Part shown: positions 43,006 to 52,009 of the stretch, one piece after another
How the letters are laid out: each line of letters starts with the position of its first letter
Numbering within the stretch: position 1 is the first letter of the stretch
From: JBALVT01 sp045110675
GTDB taxonomy: Bacteria > Pseudomonadota > Gammaproteobacteria > Pseudomonadales > Halieaceae
NCBI GenBank assembly: GCA_045110675.1
Contig: JBGCGJ010000012.1
Span: 1-64,000, forward strand
Direction: 5' to 3'
DNA: 64,000 nt
Notes under the pieces: model-generated
What the model was told of the DNA's origin: nothing
The model's database searches: none
Seen by the model: only the letters and a program-made list of their open reading frames with translations
Translations under genes and position numbers: made by a program

Positions 43006-45183
43006 ATGAATACTGTTAGTCAAGAGCACAATGAGTATCAGTTGTTTGTTAATGGGCGTCTTGAATCGCTAGATCTCCAGTTAGGTATAGATTCTGTCAG
43101 CCTGTTGTTTCCCTTCTTTTTTGTGTTTGATCGTCGTTTACGCATATCTAAAACCGGACCCTCGCTTTGCAAGCTCGATTCGAAACTGGTTGAAGGGGCT
43201 GACCTCCGTAGCTTTTTCACAGTAAAAAAACCGAATATTGCACTAAGTTATAACGACCTTGTAGCACACCAGAGTTCACTGCATAACTGGACTCTGAACG
43301 ACAAGGTGACCATTCGGGGTCAGCTTATAGCTCTGGAAAATGATCATATACTGTTTGCTGGTGCTCCTTGGCTGACCAGCTCATCACAGTTGAATGAGCT
43401 GGGACTTACTGCTTCTCATTTTGCCCGGCATGACGCTTCACTGGAACACATGTTTTTGCATCAGGCACAGCGCAGCTCGATGGCCGATAGTCGTCGCATG
43501 GTTGCCTATTTGGAACAGTCCGAACAGGAGCGTAAGAAACTTGAAGCACTGCAGACGGCTTTGGGGTTTGAACTCGATATTGCCAACGATTTTAAAGCTC
43601 GCTTTAACAATCACGGCAAAATAATTGACCTGCAGGCCTCGAAGTTTTTTCCCGACCGTATCGATGTCAAAAATAATATTGGCAAGAACATCTATTCAGC
43701 CTTACCTTTCCTGCAAGAACCTTTAGAAAAAGCGATGCCTGCAGTAGAGGGCAATGGCCAGCCACTGAAATTTAATTTTTCGGAAAATACCGGCAAACAA
43801 AGAAGGTATTTCGACGCCTGTTTGGCCAAGACGCCCGATGGGCTGTATCTCTTGTTGGCGAGGGATGTTTCACAGGAGTACAGATTAAAGTTGCAGCTGG
43901 AGAAGCGGGCAAATTTTGATTCGCTTACCGGCCTACCTAACCGATCCTTTTTCGCAGAGCAGGTTTTCTCGCGTATGGCCACAGTGCATGAAAGCTCCCA
44001 GCTCGTCAGCCTAATGGTTGTCGACCTGGACTTCTTTAAAGACATCAATGATAGCAATGGGCATGCTGCCGGTGATTTCACTTTGAAGATTGTGGCCAAT
44101 ATTTTATCCCAACACACGCGTAAAGATGACCTGGTTGCGCGTCTCGGCGGCGATGAGTTTGCGCTGCTTACCGTAGGTGCGGACGAACCCGAGGCATTGC
44201 ATGCGCTTGCGCAGCGCATTTGCGAGGCGATTAACAAACCCATTCCCTATGAAGCGACAATTTTGCGCATAGGCTGCAGTATCGGTCTGACTTTTTCAGA
44301 TAGTAGTGATGCTTCCCTGGATCAGCTGCAACAGCAAGCGGATCTGGCCATGTATCAGGCCAAAGCTGCTGGCAGAGGAACCGTGACCGTCTATCAAGCG
44401 GGTATGTACGAAAGTTATCGGGAAAAAATAAGCATGCGCGATTCATTGGTGTTAGCCATCGAGAGCGATCAGCTGTCTATGGCTTACCAGCCGATTGTCG
44501 CGATAGACAGTGGCGCCGTTGTTGGCTTTGAAGCGTTAGCTCGGTGGCAGCACCCGCACAGAGGCAATATTCCTCCTGATCAGTTTGTCGCCATTGCGGA
44601 AGATGCTGGACTGATGCCGCAGCTCGGTAATACCTTGCTCCGCAAGGCGCTTCGCACATGGTCGCAATACAAGCGCCACAGTAAAAATGCAGAAAACAAA
44701 ACATTGTCTATGAACATATCAGCGTATCAGTTACATGATCTATCGCTGATTCAGACTCTGGATGCGGCTCTTGAAGAGAGCGGCATCACGACGAGTGATA
44801 TTGTTCTCGAAATTACTGAAACAGCTTTAATACGTGACTTTAGCAGCACGATTTCAGTTGTAAAAGACCTCAAGAGCAAAGGTTTTAAAATGGCGCTTGA
44901 TGATTTTGGTACCGGGTATTCATCCTTGAGTTATCTCGATAAATTACCCGTTGATACCTTAAAAATAGATCGTTCATTTGTCTCGGGCATCACTTCACGA
45001 AGCGCAAAGGCGCCACTCATTGAAGCCATTGTCACACTGGCTAAAGTTATGAAGCTGGACATTGTCGCCGAAGGTATAGAGACCGAAACTCAACGTGATG
45101 TTCTGCGCGAGATGAATTGCGAATTTGCCCAGGGATACCTTTTTTGCGAGCCCTTGACTGAGCAGCAATTCCTAAACTCGTAA
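43006..45183 (+). CDS. HNOBA-GGDEF-EAL cyclic-di-GMP enzyme, H-NOX partner
   Basis: A 725-residue cytoplasmic protein. Residues ~1-290 form the H-NOX-associated sensory region with a coiled-coil part (LEQSEQERKKLEALQTAL). The GGDEF domain has an intact GGDEF (381-385), with an inhibitory RxxD site (RKDD) five residues before it. The EAL domain has EAL at 509-511, plus DDFGTGYSS and VAEGIET. Both active sites are therefore complete, so it may be bifunctional, with synthesis and breakdown set by the H-NOX state. No membrane segments. Confidence 0.92.
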   Translation: MNTVSQEHNEYQLFVNGRLESLDLQLGIDSVSLLFPFFFVFDRRLRISKTGPSLCKLDSKLVEGADLRSFFTVKKPNIALSYNDLVAHQSSLHNWTLNDKVTIRGQLIALENDHILFAGAPWLTSSSQLNELGLTASHFARHDASLEHMFLHQAQRSSMADSRRMVAYLEQSEQERKKLEALQTALGFELDIANDFKARFNNHGKIIDLQASKFFPDRIDVKNNIGKNIYSALPFLQEPLEKAMPAVEGNGQPLKFNFSENTGKQRRYFDACLAKTPDGLYLLLARDVSQEYRLKLQLEKRANFDSLTGLPNRSFFAEQVFSRMATVHESSQLVSLMVVDLDFFKDINDSNGHAAGDFTLKIVANILSQHTRKDDLVARLGGDEFALLTVGADEPEALHALAQRICEAINKPIPYEATILRIGCSIGLTFSDSSDASLDQLQQQADLAMYQAKAAGRGTVTVYQAGMYESYREKISMRDSLVLAIESDQLSMAYQPIVAIDSGAVVGFEALARWQHPHRGNIPPDQFVAIAEDAGLMPQLGNTLLRKALRTWSQYKRHSKNAENKTLSMNISAYQLHDLSLIQTLDAALEESGITTSDIVLEITETALIRDFSSTISVVKDLKSKGFKMALDDFGTGYSSLSYLDKLPVDTLKIDRSFVSGITSRSAKAPLIEAIVTLAKVMKLDIVAEGIETETQRDVLREMNCEFAQGYLFCEPLTEQQFLNS

Positions 45184-45184
45184 T

Positions 45185-46120
45185 CTAGCGCGCGGGGTTC
45201 GTTGCAGCAGCGGTATGTGCGTGATCTGATATTAACTCCGCAAAGCGCGGCAACAGTGCCTCGGGTAAGTTGTGTCCCATGCCTTCAAATAGTTCCAGTC
45301 TTGAATGCTTCACCTGTTCGGCAGTGTGGATTCCACAAGCTACGGGAACCAGCTGGTCGGCTTTCCCGTGTATGACCAAGGTGGGAGATTCTATTCTCTT
45401 AAGCAATTTAACCCTGTCTCCGCTGGCAACAATGGCTGTAGCTTGTCTTGCGGCACCGGCTGGATAGTAAGAGCGGCGATAACTGTTTCTCATCCGCTCC
45501 CTGAGAACATCCTCATCAACGGGATAATCGGGGCTGCCGATTAGTTTCCAGGTCTGCAGTGCTCGCTCCAAATAGGCTGCTTCATTTTCCTCGCCGGGAC
45601 GTTTGAATACCTGGCGCGTGACTTTCAACGAAGCAGAGGGCAGTGAGCGGTGGCCGCTCGAGGACATAATGGAGGTCAGTGAAAGGGTGCGCTTCGGAAA
45701 GTGACCCGCCACGGTTTGAGCGATCATTCCGCCCATGGATATTCCCACGAGATGGGCAGATTCAATATTCAATGCGTCCATAACACCGATGGTGTCCGCG
45801 GCCATGTCTACCAGACGATAAGGTACTTTGTTGACCAAACCAAATCGCTGCTTGAGCGCCACGCGAACAAGATTGGGACGGCCCTTGTTATCAAGCTTCT
45901 CAGACAAACCGATATCTCGATTATCGAACCTGACAACTCGAAACCCTCGTGAGGCGAGATCTTCGCAAAAGGACTCTGGCCAGGCGATCATTTGTGTGCC
46001 CAAGCCCATGATCAGAATAATGGCCGGGTGCTTGGCGTCGCCGAACTCGTCGTAGGCCAATTCCAAACCGTTGGCCTGCAGAGTTGCCTGCGGGTTTACC
46101 CTAGTTGTTTCAGCTTGCAA
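45185..46120 (-). CDS. alpha/beta hydrolase
   Basis: A 311-residue alpha/beta hydrolase. The nucleophile elbow is GISMGG, the oxyanion region is LIMGLGTQMIAWP, and the catalytic Asp and His lie in VIHGKADQLVP and EGMGHNLPEAL. The TTG at 46120 is chosen because a perfect AGGAGG lies 6 nt upstream (46127-46132 on the plus strand); the alternative GTG at 46171 has none. It resembles esterases of the aclacinomycin methylesterase/3-oxoadipate enol-lactonase group. It follows the lipase-like and WS/DGAT genes on the same strand, so a role in neutral-lipid turnover is possible. Confidence 0.85.
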   Translation of the reverse strand: MQAETTRVNPQATLQANGLELAYDEFGDAKHPAIILIMGLGTQMIAWPESFCEDLASRGFRVVRFDNRDIGLSEKLDNKGRPNLVRVALKQRFGLVNKVPYRLVDMAADTIGVMDALNIESAHLVGISMGGMIAQTVAGHFPKRTLSLTSIMSSSGHRSLPSASLKVTRQVFKRPGEENEAAYLERALQTWKLIGSPDYPVDEDVLRERMRNSYRRSYYPAGAARQATAIVASGDRVKLLKRIESPTLVIHGKADQLVPVACGIHTAEQVKHSRLELFEGMGHNLPEALLPRFAELISDHAHTAAATNPAR

Positions 46121-46195
46121 GAGGGGCCTCCTGTTATTTCCACCGGGGATAATACGAGCTGTATCCGTCACTGTTGTATCGGTAGATACGCTCGC

Positions 46196-46939
46196 TTAGT
46201 GGTGTTTGAAAATGGACGACTCGAAAGGAGCCCAGTTGGATTCCTTTTGTGGAAGGCGATTGGCCAGGAGATACCAAACTGCAGGGTTCAGCGTCAGACC
46301 GCAATGGCTGCCTATGACCTGTATATTTTGTACTTTCCTGTGATTCTTTTTCTGTATCGAAGTGCGCCAGTTCACCACGCCATCCGCCTTAGTGTAAATT
46401 GAGGTGGTGGGTACGGGCGGCGCCTTGGCCAACACTTTCTGCAGCGCGAGCCGTTCCGGGTCAGTGTCGTCTTTGGGATTGAGTTTTCGATACAAGCGAC
46501 TAGCATTGGAGCCAGCATCGCGCCCCTCGCCAAAGGGTGACCCTAACGAGATAACCTGCCGGACTATCTCCGGATTCCGCCGGGCAATTTCCCGAGCATA
46601 AATTCCACCCAGGCTATGGCCTATCAGTGAAATTTTTCCGCCGCCAGCCCGGCCAAGTCGCTCAATTTTTGCCTGCAGATCATCTTCAGAAAAACTGCCT
46701 GGGCCCAGATTTCTCCCCATCTGCCAGCCGGAGGCCCGGTAGCCCAGGCCATTGAGAAAATCGACCAGGGATTGATTCAAGGGATCGTCTCCCATAAACC
46801 CGGGAATCACCATGACGCCATGGCCGTCACCTCGGGGTAGTTTTTTGGCCAGGCGTTTTTTAACGACAGCCAATATTCCAGCTTCTATCAGAACTCGAGG
46901 CGCTTCGGATAGCGCCAACGCTAAATGTGGAGGATTCAT
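46196..46939 (-). CDS. alpha/beta hydrolase, lipase-like
   Basis: A 247-residue alpha/beta hydrolase. It has the oxyanion-loop VMVIPGFMGDD and nucleophile GHSLGG, with QVISLGSPFGEG after it. The catalytic His is probably in VIGSHCGLTLNPAVW. There is no signal peptide, so it is probably intracellular. The start overlaps the WS/DGAT stop by 4 nt, so it is probably translationally coupled to the wax ester/triacylglycerol synthase and could hydrolyse or remodel the products. Similar genes often accompany WS/DGAT in proteobacteria. Confidence 0.83.
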   Translation of the reverse strand: MNPPHLALALSEAPRVLIEAGILAVVKKRLAKKLPRGDGHGVMVIPGFMGDDPLNQSLVDFLNGLGYRASGWQMGRNLGPGSFSEDDLQAKIERLGRAGGGKISLIGHSLGGIYAREIARRNPEIVRQVISLGSPFGEGRDAGSNASRLYRKLNPKDDTDPERLALQKVLAKAPPVPTTSIYTKADGVVNWRTSIQKKNHRKVQNIQVIGSHCGLTLNPAVWYLLANRLPQKESNWAPFESSIFKHH

Positions 46940-48402
46940 TTCTTTCCCTTCGCGGGTTTCTTAGCCGATTTTTTGCGGGGCATCTTTTTTGCTGCGAGTT
47001 GCGCCGCTGCGCTCAATTCCGCAATACTCTCTTCAAGGCACCGTCGATAAAATTCCGGATCGGGCATCATGTCCCTGCATGAAGTGGCGGAAACGATAAA
47101 TTGACCACAGTAGCTGCTGATAACATGGAATAAACCCAGGCCGTCGAAAACTGGGCCCGTCCCATAGTTGGCCACCATTTTCGCGCCGGTACTGTACAGC
47201 GGCACTGGTGGGCCCGGTACATTCGTCACCACACAGTTAAATGAAGGCTTTATGCGGCTCATCAAGCCCCATCGGCTCGCCAATCTGGCAGCTTGTGCAG
47301 TCAGCGTGGAAGGGATGAATTGAGAGTAATCTGTCATCGCTTTTGCGCCCACGGCGTTTGCGAGCTCTTTGGCATCCTTGGTTCCGTCGTGAACCGCGGC
47401 AAGGCGCTCCATAGGATCCTCGATATCGGTACGCAATTTTACGGTCAAGGTTGAGACAATATTCCCACCCGTGGCATCGTCTTTCGATCTGACATTCACA
47501 GGCGCCATGGCGGCGAGCGACGTTTCGGGTAGTTCGCCGTGATGCTCCAGATACTTGCGTAGTGCTCCTCCAACAATCGTTAGTGCAGCATCATTCACTG
47601 TTGCACCCGGGATAGCGTTTTTGATTGCCTTGACTGTTTCGAGTTCAACATTAACCGCTTCAAATACTCGGTGTGGGCTCACATCGCCGTTGAAGCGCGT
47701 ACGTGGTATATCACTCACTCTTTGCAATTCACCCCTGCGCGTAGCGTTGTATGCCTTTGCCATTCCGGGCACGGTATTTCTCGCAACACTGATAAAGTTA
47801 AAGGGCTTTTTGATGTTGTTGATTTGCGCTCTGGCGAACAGCTCAAATTTGCTTGGGTGGCTATCGACCGAAATCAGCATAGGCTTGCGGTCTGTTTGGT
47901 AATCTGGCGTGAGATCGTGAATCGCGGCGGTCATTTCCATTCCCGAGGTTCCATCGATGGCCGCGTGATGGGTTTTGGAAAACACGGCAAAGCTTCCCTT
48001 GGGCACACCTTCGACATTGTCCAGACCCTCGATAATATAGGCCTCCCAAAGTGGGTGATTACGGTCCAGCTGTCGGGCGTGCAACCGGGAGATCAGAATA
48101 CACAATTGGCGCCAATCACCTGGTTTGGGTAATGCGAGATGACGAATGTGAAATTCGGGATCATAACTGCCATCCGATACCCAATAGGGATGGTCGAGGT
48201 TGAGAGGGACTTCCACCAACTTCCGAGTCATAGGCGGTAGCCCGCGAACCCGTGTGCTGTAGTTTTCTATGATGTCCTTGAACCGAACCTTGCCACCTGG
48301 AGCGGTCGATTGGTCATAAATCGCCAGGCTCGAAATATGCATTGGTGCATTAGCTGTTTCCAGATAGAGAAATGAAGCGTCCATTCCGGTGAGTTGTTGC
48401 AT
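46936..48402 (-). CDS. wax ester synthase/diacylglycerol acyltransferase (WS/DGAT)
   Basis: A 488-residue bifunctional acyltransferase. The catalytic HHxxxDG motif is HHAAIDG (145-151), with GMDASFLYLET at the N-terminus and the NVPGPP motif near the C-terminus. It makes wax esters or triacylglycerols as storage lipids at the membrane face. The last ~20 residues are Lys/Ala-rich (KKMPRKKSAKKPAKGKK), probably associating with membranes or acidic lipids. It leads a unit with the lipase-like gene. An AGGA site precedes the ATG. The spacer before the divergent gene (48403-48620) holds only a TTGAAA-N15-TATAAG near-promoter at 48554-48580. Confidence 0.92.
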   Translation of the reverse strand: MQQLTGMDASFLYLETANAPMHISSLAIYDQSTAPGGKVRFKDIIENYSTRVRGLPPMTRKLVEVPLNLDHPYWVSDGSYDPEFHIRHLALPKPGDWRQLCILISRLHARQLDRNHPLWEAYIIEGLDNVEGVPKGSFAVFSKTHHAAIDGTSGMEMTAAIHDLTPDYQTDRKPMLISVDSHPSKFELFARAQINNIKKPFNFISVARNTVPGMAKAYNATRRGELQRVSDIPRTRFNGDVSPHRVFEAVNVELETVKAIKNAIPGATVNDAALTIVGGALRKYLEHHGELPETSLAAMAPVNVRSKDDATGGNIVSTLTVKLRTDIEDPMERLAAVHDGTKDAKELANAVGAKAMTDYSQFIPSTLTAQAARLASRWGLMSRIKPSFNCVVTNVPGPPVPLYSTGAKMVANYGTGPVFDGLGLFHVISSYCGQFIVSATSCRDMMPDPEFYRRCLEESIAELSAAAQLAAKKMPRKKSAKKPAKGKK

Positions 48403-48620
48403 TTATGTTTCCTCACATAGGTGGGTTTAAACGGTGGCAGAAATTCGATTCAATGTATCAGAATAACGCAAACGCCTTGTGATTGCTGTCTCCCAGACGA
48501 TAGTTTCTGTAATTCGCCCAGGAAGAATCCAGGCGTAATTCGGGTAATTATACTTGAAATACAAGAAAACATACTATAAGTTCAAACCGTTTTTTTGACA
48601 CCAACCAAGCGGATTACTTT

Positions 48621-49694
48621 ATGAGCTCAGATAGCAACCCAACCATTGATGTTCGCGCCGGCGAAGATTTTGACCTTGAAGCTATTGATCAGCGCCTCAA
48701 AGCAAACATCGAGGGTTTGCAGGGCGTGCCAGTAGTGGCCCAGTTTCCGAGCGGGGCGTCGAATCTTACCTATTCTCTGAAGTACGAAAACCGCGAGCTC
48801 GTGCTGCGCCGGCCTCCCAGTGGAACAATCGCCAAAAGCGCCCACAATATGTTTCGGGAATACCGAATCATGAACTCTCTAAAGCCGGTTTATCCCGCTG
48901 TCCCGGAGACCTTGTACTACTGTGATCAGGAATCTTCGCCCATCGGCGCCGAGTTTTACGTGATGGAAAGGGTAGAGGGCTATTTGATCAATAAGGAAAT
49001 TCCCTCGGACTGGGATTTTTCGCCGGTAGACACACGCAAGCTCTGTCTTGCGATCTTCGACAAGCTGATCGAACTTCACAAAGTCGATTACAAGGCGATT
49101 GGCCTGGAGGACTTCGGGCGACCAGACGGGTATATCAGACGTCAAATCGAGGGTTGGAATGGCCGCTTTGAAAAAGCCCTAACGGATGATGTTGAGCCCT
49201 TCGAGGACGTGCGCCAATGGCTGATCGACAAATTGCCGGCAACGGAAAATGCCCCGGCTATTCTACACGGCGACTTTCGTATCGATAACGTCATTCTATC
49301 TCCCGCAAACCCCATGGATGTTGTCGCAGTATTGGATTGGGAAATCAGTGCCCTGGGTGATCCCCTGATGGACCTGGGCAACACTTTGGCCTATTGGGTG
49401 GAAGCGGATGATCCTGCAGGCTTGCGCGCCCTTATTGCACAGCCAAGTGATGCACCGGGAATGCTCAGTCGCGCTGAACTGCTTGATTATTATGCCGAGC
49501 AAACCGGTAGCGACGTATCTCAGTTCGATTTTTATCTTGTGTACGGTTACTTCCGCAACGCCGTTATTATGCAGCAAATCTATTACCGGTTTTATCACGG
49601 TCAGACTAAAGATCAGCGGTTTGAGTCCTTTGGTATGGCCGTGACTATCTTGTGCAATCACTGCCGGACGCTGATTAGCGCCTCGTCTTTGTAG
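48621..49694 (+). CDS. APH-fold phosphotransferase family protein (ACAD10/11-like)
   Basis: A 357-residue aminoglycoside phosphotransferase-fold protein. The catalytic loop is HGDFRIDNV, with DWE in AVLDWEISALGDPLMDLGN; an N-lobe Lys-like position is in LVLRRPP. Proteins of this branch, related to the kinase domain of ACAD10/11, act in catabolism of 4-hydroxy acids, phosphorylating the hydroxyacyl-CoA. They usually sit near acyl-CoA dehydrogenases, but none is adjacent here. The 3' end overlaps the convergent FAD oxidase gene by 20 nt. Confidence 0.84.
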   Translation: MSSDSNPTIDVRAGEDFDLEAIDQRLKANIEGLQGVPVVAQFPSGASNLTYSLKYENRELVLRRPPSGTIAKSAHNMFREYRIMNSLKPVYPAVPETLYYCDQESSPIGAEFYVMERVEGYLINKEIPSDWDFSPVDTRKLCLAIFDKLIELHKVDYKAIGLEDFGRPDGYIRRQIEGWNGRFEKALTDDVEPFEDVRQWLIDKLPATENAPAILHGDFRIDNVILSPANPMDVVAVLDWEISALGDPLMDLGNTLAYWVEADDPAGLRALIAQPSDAPGMLSRAELLDYYAEQTGSDVSQFDFYLVYGYFRNAVIMQQIYYRFYHGQTKDQRFESFGMAVTILCNHCRTLISASSL

Positions 49695-51075
49695 CGTCGA
49701 TGACTTTCCCTGGATTTAAAATGTTTTTTGGGTCCAGGCTTGTTTTCAGTAATCCCATCAGTGAGATTTCCTGTTCATTGCGACTGTGATGCAGGAATTC
49801 ACGTTTTTCCAAACCAATTCCGTGTTCCGCTGAGATAGAACCACTGAAGGTTTCCAAAGTGCTGTAAATAACCTGTTCTACTGCGAATCTCTCTGCCTCT
49901 GATTCGCTGCCAACGCTGACCACAAGGTGCAGATTGCCGTCGCCCAGGTGACCAAAGACAACATGTCGAAGAACGGGCCATCGCGCAATGAGTTTTTCCT
50001 CTATGAGGGAGAGATACTCAGGCATAAGGTTAAGCGGCAAGCTGATATCAAAGGCATAGTAGGGGCTCATTAGATTGAGCGCTTCGATATTGTCACGTAT
50101 TTGCCAAAGCGAATCCCGCTCAGACTCTGATTTTGCGATGACCGCATCGCTGATGAGCTCACTTTCCAAAGCACCGGAAAGCACATCCTCAAAGGTTTGC
50201 GTACTTTTTTCAGGATTCGTGCCCATGCTTTCGAGCAACACGTAAAAAGGGGAAGCATTACCCATTGGAGATTTCTTCTGGTGCGGGCCCGGGTCCGTGA
50301 CGAGTTTGAAGAAGTTGTTCCACATAACCTCGAAGGCGCAGAGCTCGCCGCCGAGCCCTCGGTGACACAGTTGCAAAAACGCGGTGACATCTTCAAAGGT
50401 TTCCAGTGCGACAAGTGAGGTTTGCTGGCTGCGCATAGCAGGGCTGAGTTTCAATACTGCGCGCGTGACGATACCAAGTGTGCCTTCGCTGCCGATAAAA
50501 AGTTGCTTTAAATCGTAACCCGCATTGTTTTTGATCATCTTGTTCATCGAACTTACGATGGTGCCGTCTGCCAACACCGCTTCCAATCCCAATACCAAAG
50601 CTCGCGTCATACCGTGGCGAATTACTCTATTGCCACCTGCATTGGTGGAAATAGTGCCACCAATAGTCGCACTGCCCCGCGCGCCCAGATCCATTGGGTA
50701 ATCGAGGCCCTTTGTCCTCGCTGACTCCTGTACCACTTGCAGTGGAACGCCTGCCTGTACCGTCATTGTCCCGTTGATGGAATCGATTTCCTCGATCTGC
50801 GTCATACGCTCGGTAGACAGGGCTATATCCTTCGCTGAGGACAAACAACCTTGGACTAATCCAGTTTTGCCACCGTGGGTCACGACTGATTGTTTGCGCT
50901 CGTGACAGAGCTTTAAAATAGCAGCGACTTGCTCCGTATTACGAGGTCGGACAATCGCCAGAGCCTCGGTGGGGCTGTCGTCCCACCACCCGCCGGCGCG
51001 AGAGCTGACGTCATCGCCCGTGAGTACACCACCGGCGTCCAAAATTTCTTGTAAAGCCTCAACAATGTCAGACAT
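49675..51075 (-). CDS. FAD-linked 2-hydroxyacid oxidase/dehydrogenase (GlcD/D-LDH type)
   Basis: A 466-residue oxidase. The N-terminal PCMH-type FAD-binding domain has DLGARGSATIGGTISTNAGG and GSEGTLGIVT; the C-terminal FAD-oxidase domain has GHLGDGNLHL and the SAEHGIGLEKR motif. Members oxidise D-lactate, glycolate or D-2-hydroxyglutarate, passing electrons to quinone or a partner. No glcE or glcF subunit genes are present, so a D-lactate or D-2-hydroxyglutarate dehydrogenase is more likely than a complete glycolate oxidase. Confidence 0.87.
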   Translation of the reverse strand: MSDIVEALQEILDAGGVLTGDDVSSRAGGWWDDSPTEALAIVRPRNTEQVAAILKLCHERKQSVVTHGGKTGLVQGCLSSAKDIALSTERMTQIEEIDSINGTMTVQAGVPLQVVQESARTKGLDYPMDLGARGSATIGGTISTNAGGNRVIRHGMTRALVLGLEAVLADGTIVSSMNKMIKNNAGYDLKQLFIGSEGTLGIVTRAVLKLSPAMRSQQTSLVALETFEDVTAFLQLCHRGLGGELCAFEVMWNNFFKLVTDPGPHQKKSPMGNASPFYVLLESMGTNPEKSTQTFEDVLSGALESELISDAVIAKSESERDSLWQIRDNIEALNLMSPYYAFDISLPLNLMPEYLSLIEEKLIARWPVLRHVVFGHLGDGNLHLVVSVGSESEAERFAVEQVIYSTLETFSGSISAEHGIGLEKREFLHHSRNEQEISLMGLLKTSLDPKNILNPGKVIDATKTRR

Positions 51076-51197
51076 GAATTACTCGCAGCCGGTCCGTGTG
51101 GTGGATAAATAGTACGGAAAGGTTAGCTCAATCGGCAGAGTTTGAATACACAATCGGTTTGCCGCTATGCTGTCGAACAATTTTAGAGGAAAGCGTT

Positions 51198-51962
51198 ATG
51201 GACGTAAGGGGCAAAGTGGCTATTATCACTGGTGCGAGTTCCGGTGTGGGTGCCGAGTTGGCTGTGAAGCTTGCCTCAATGGGAGCAAAGGTTGCAATCA
51301 ACTTTGCAAACTCCGAGGCGGGAGCGCAGGAAACTCTGGCAAGAGTGCGAGAAGTCGGTGGTGCAGGTATATGCCTGCGAGCCGATGTTAGTGTCGATGC
51401 CCAGTGCGTTGAGCTGGTGCGACAAACTGTGAACGCCTTTGGGCAACTGGATATTTTGCTGAACAATGCCGGTGCTACCACCTATGTCGATCACAAAGCG
51501 CTGGATATGCTTACCGATGACGTTTGGGAGCAAACTTTGGGTATCAATCTGCGTGGGCCTTTCTACATGAGTCGAGCTGCGCTTCCGGAACTGATTAAGT
51601 CCGGAGGAGGGGAGATTGTCATGACCTCGAGTATTGCGGGCTTGACCACCGGGGGAAGCTCTATCGCCTATTGTGCTTCCAAAGCCGGTGTGAACAGTTT
51701 GACCCGCACCTTGGCGAAAGCATTGGGCGAACACAATATTCGGGTAAACGCGATTTGTCCCGGTTTAATTGATGGTAGCTGGGCGAGTGAAGGCTGGGGT
51801 GATAGTTGGGAAGATGTCAAAGCCATGGTGAGCAGTGCATCACCCTTGAATGTTATCGCCACTCCCGCAGACGTCGCCGATAGCATTATTTCAGTGGTTA
51901 CTGGCAGTGATGTAATGACGGGTCAGATCATTACAATTGATGGTGGCTATACGATCAATTGA
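51198..51962 (+). CDS. SDR family oxidoreductase (FabG-like)
   Basis: A 254-residue classical SDR. It has TGASSGVGAEL, NNAG, the catalytic Ser in MTSSIAGL and Tyr/Lys in AYCASKAGVNSL, and the C-terminal GQIITIDGGYTIN. The ATG at 51198 is preceded by AGAGGA 7 nt upstream. Best described as 3-oxoacyl-ACP reductase-like, which covers many functions. It is divergent from the FAD oxidase gene, sharing a 122-nt spacer, and converges on the iron transporter genes. Confidence 0.86.
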   Translation: MDVRGKVAIITGASSGVGAELAVKLASMGAKVAINFANSEAGAQETLARVREVGGAGICLRADVSVDAQCVELVRQTVNAFGQLDILLNNAGATTYVDHKALDMLTDDVWEQTLGINLRGPFYMSRAALPELIKSGGGEIVMTSSIAGLTTGGSSIAYCASKAGVNSLTRTLAKALGEHNIRVNAICPGLIDGSWASEGWGDSWEDVKAMVSSASPLNVIATPADVADSIISVVTGSDVMTGQIITIDGGYTIN

Positions 51963-52009
51963 AGAATTGGCTGCGAAGCATACAGCGCGCATCTCGGTCT
52001 TGGGAAAAA

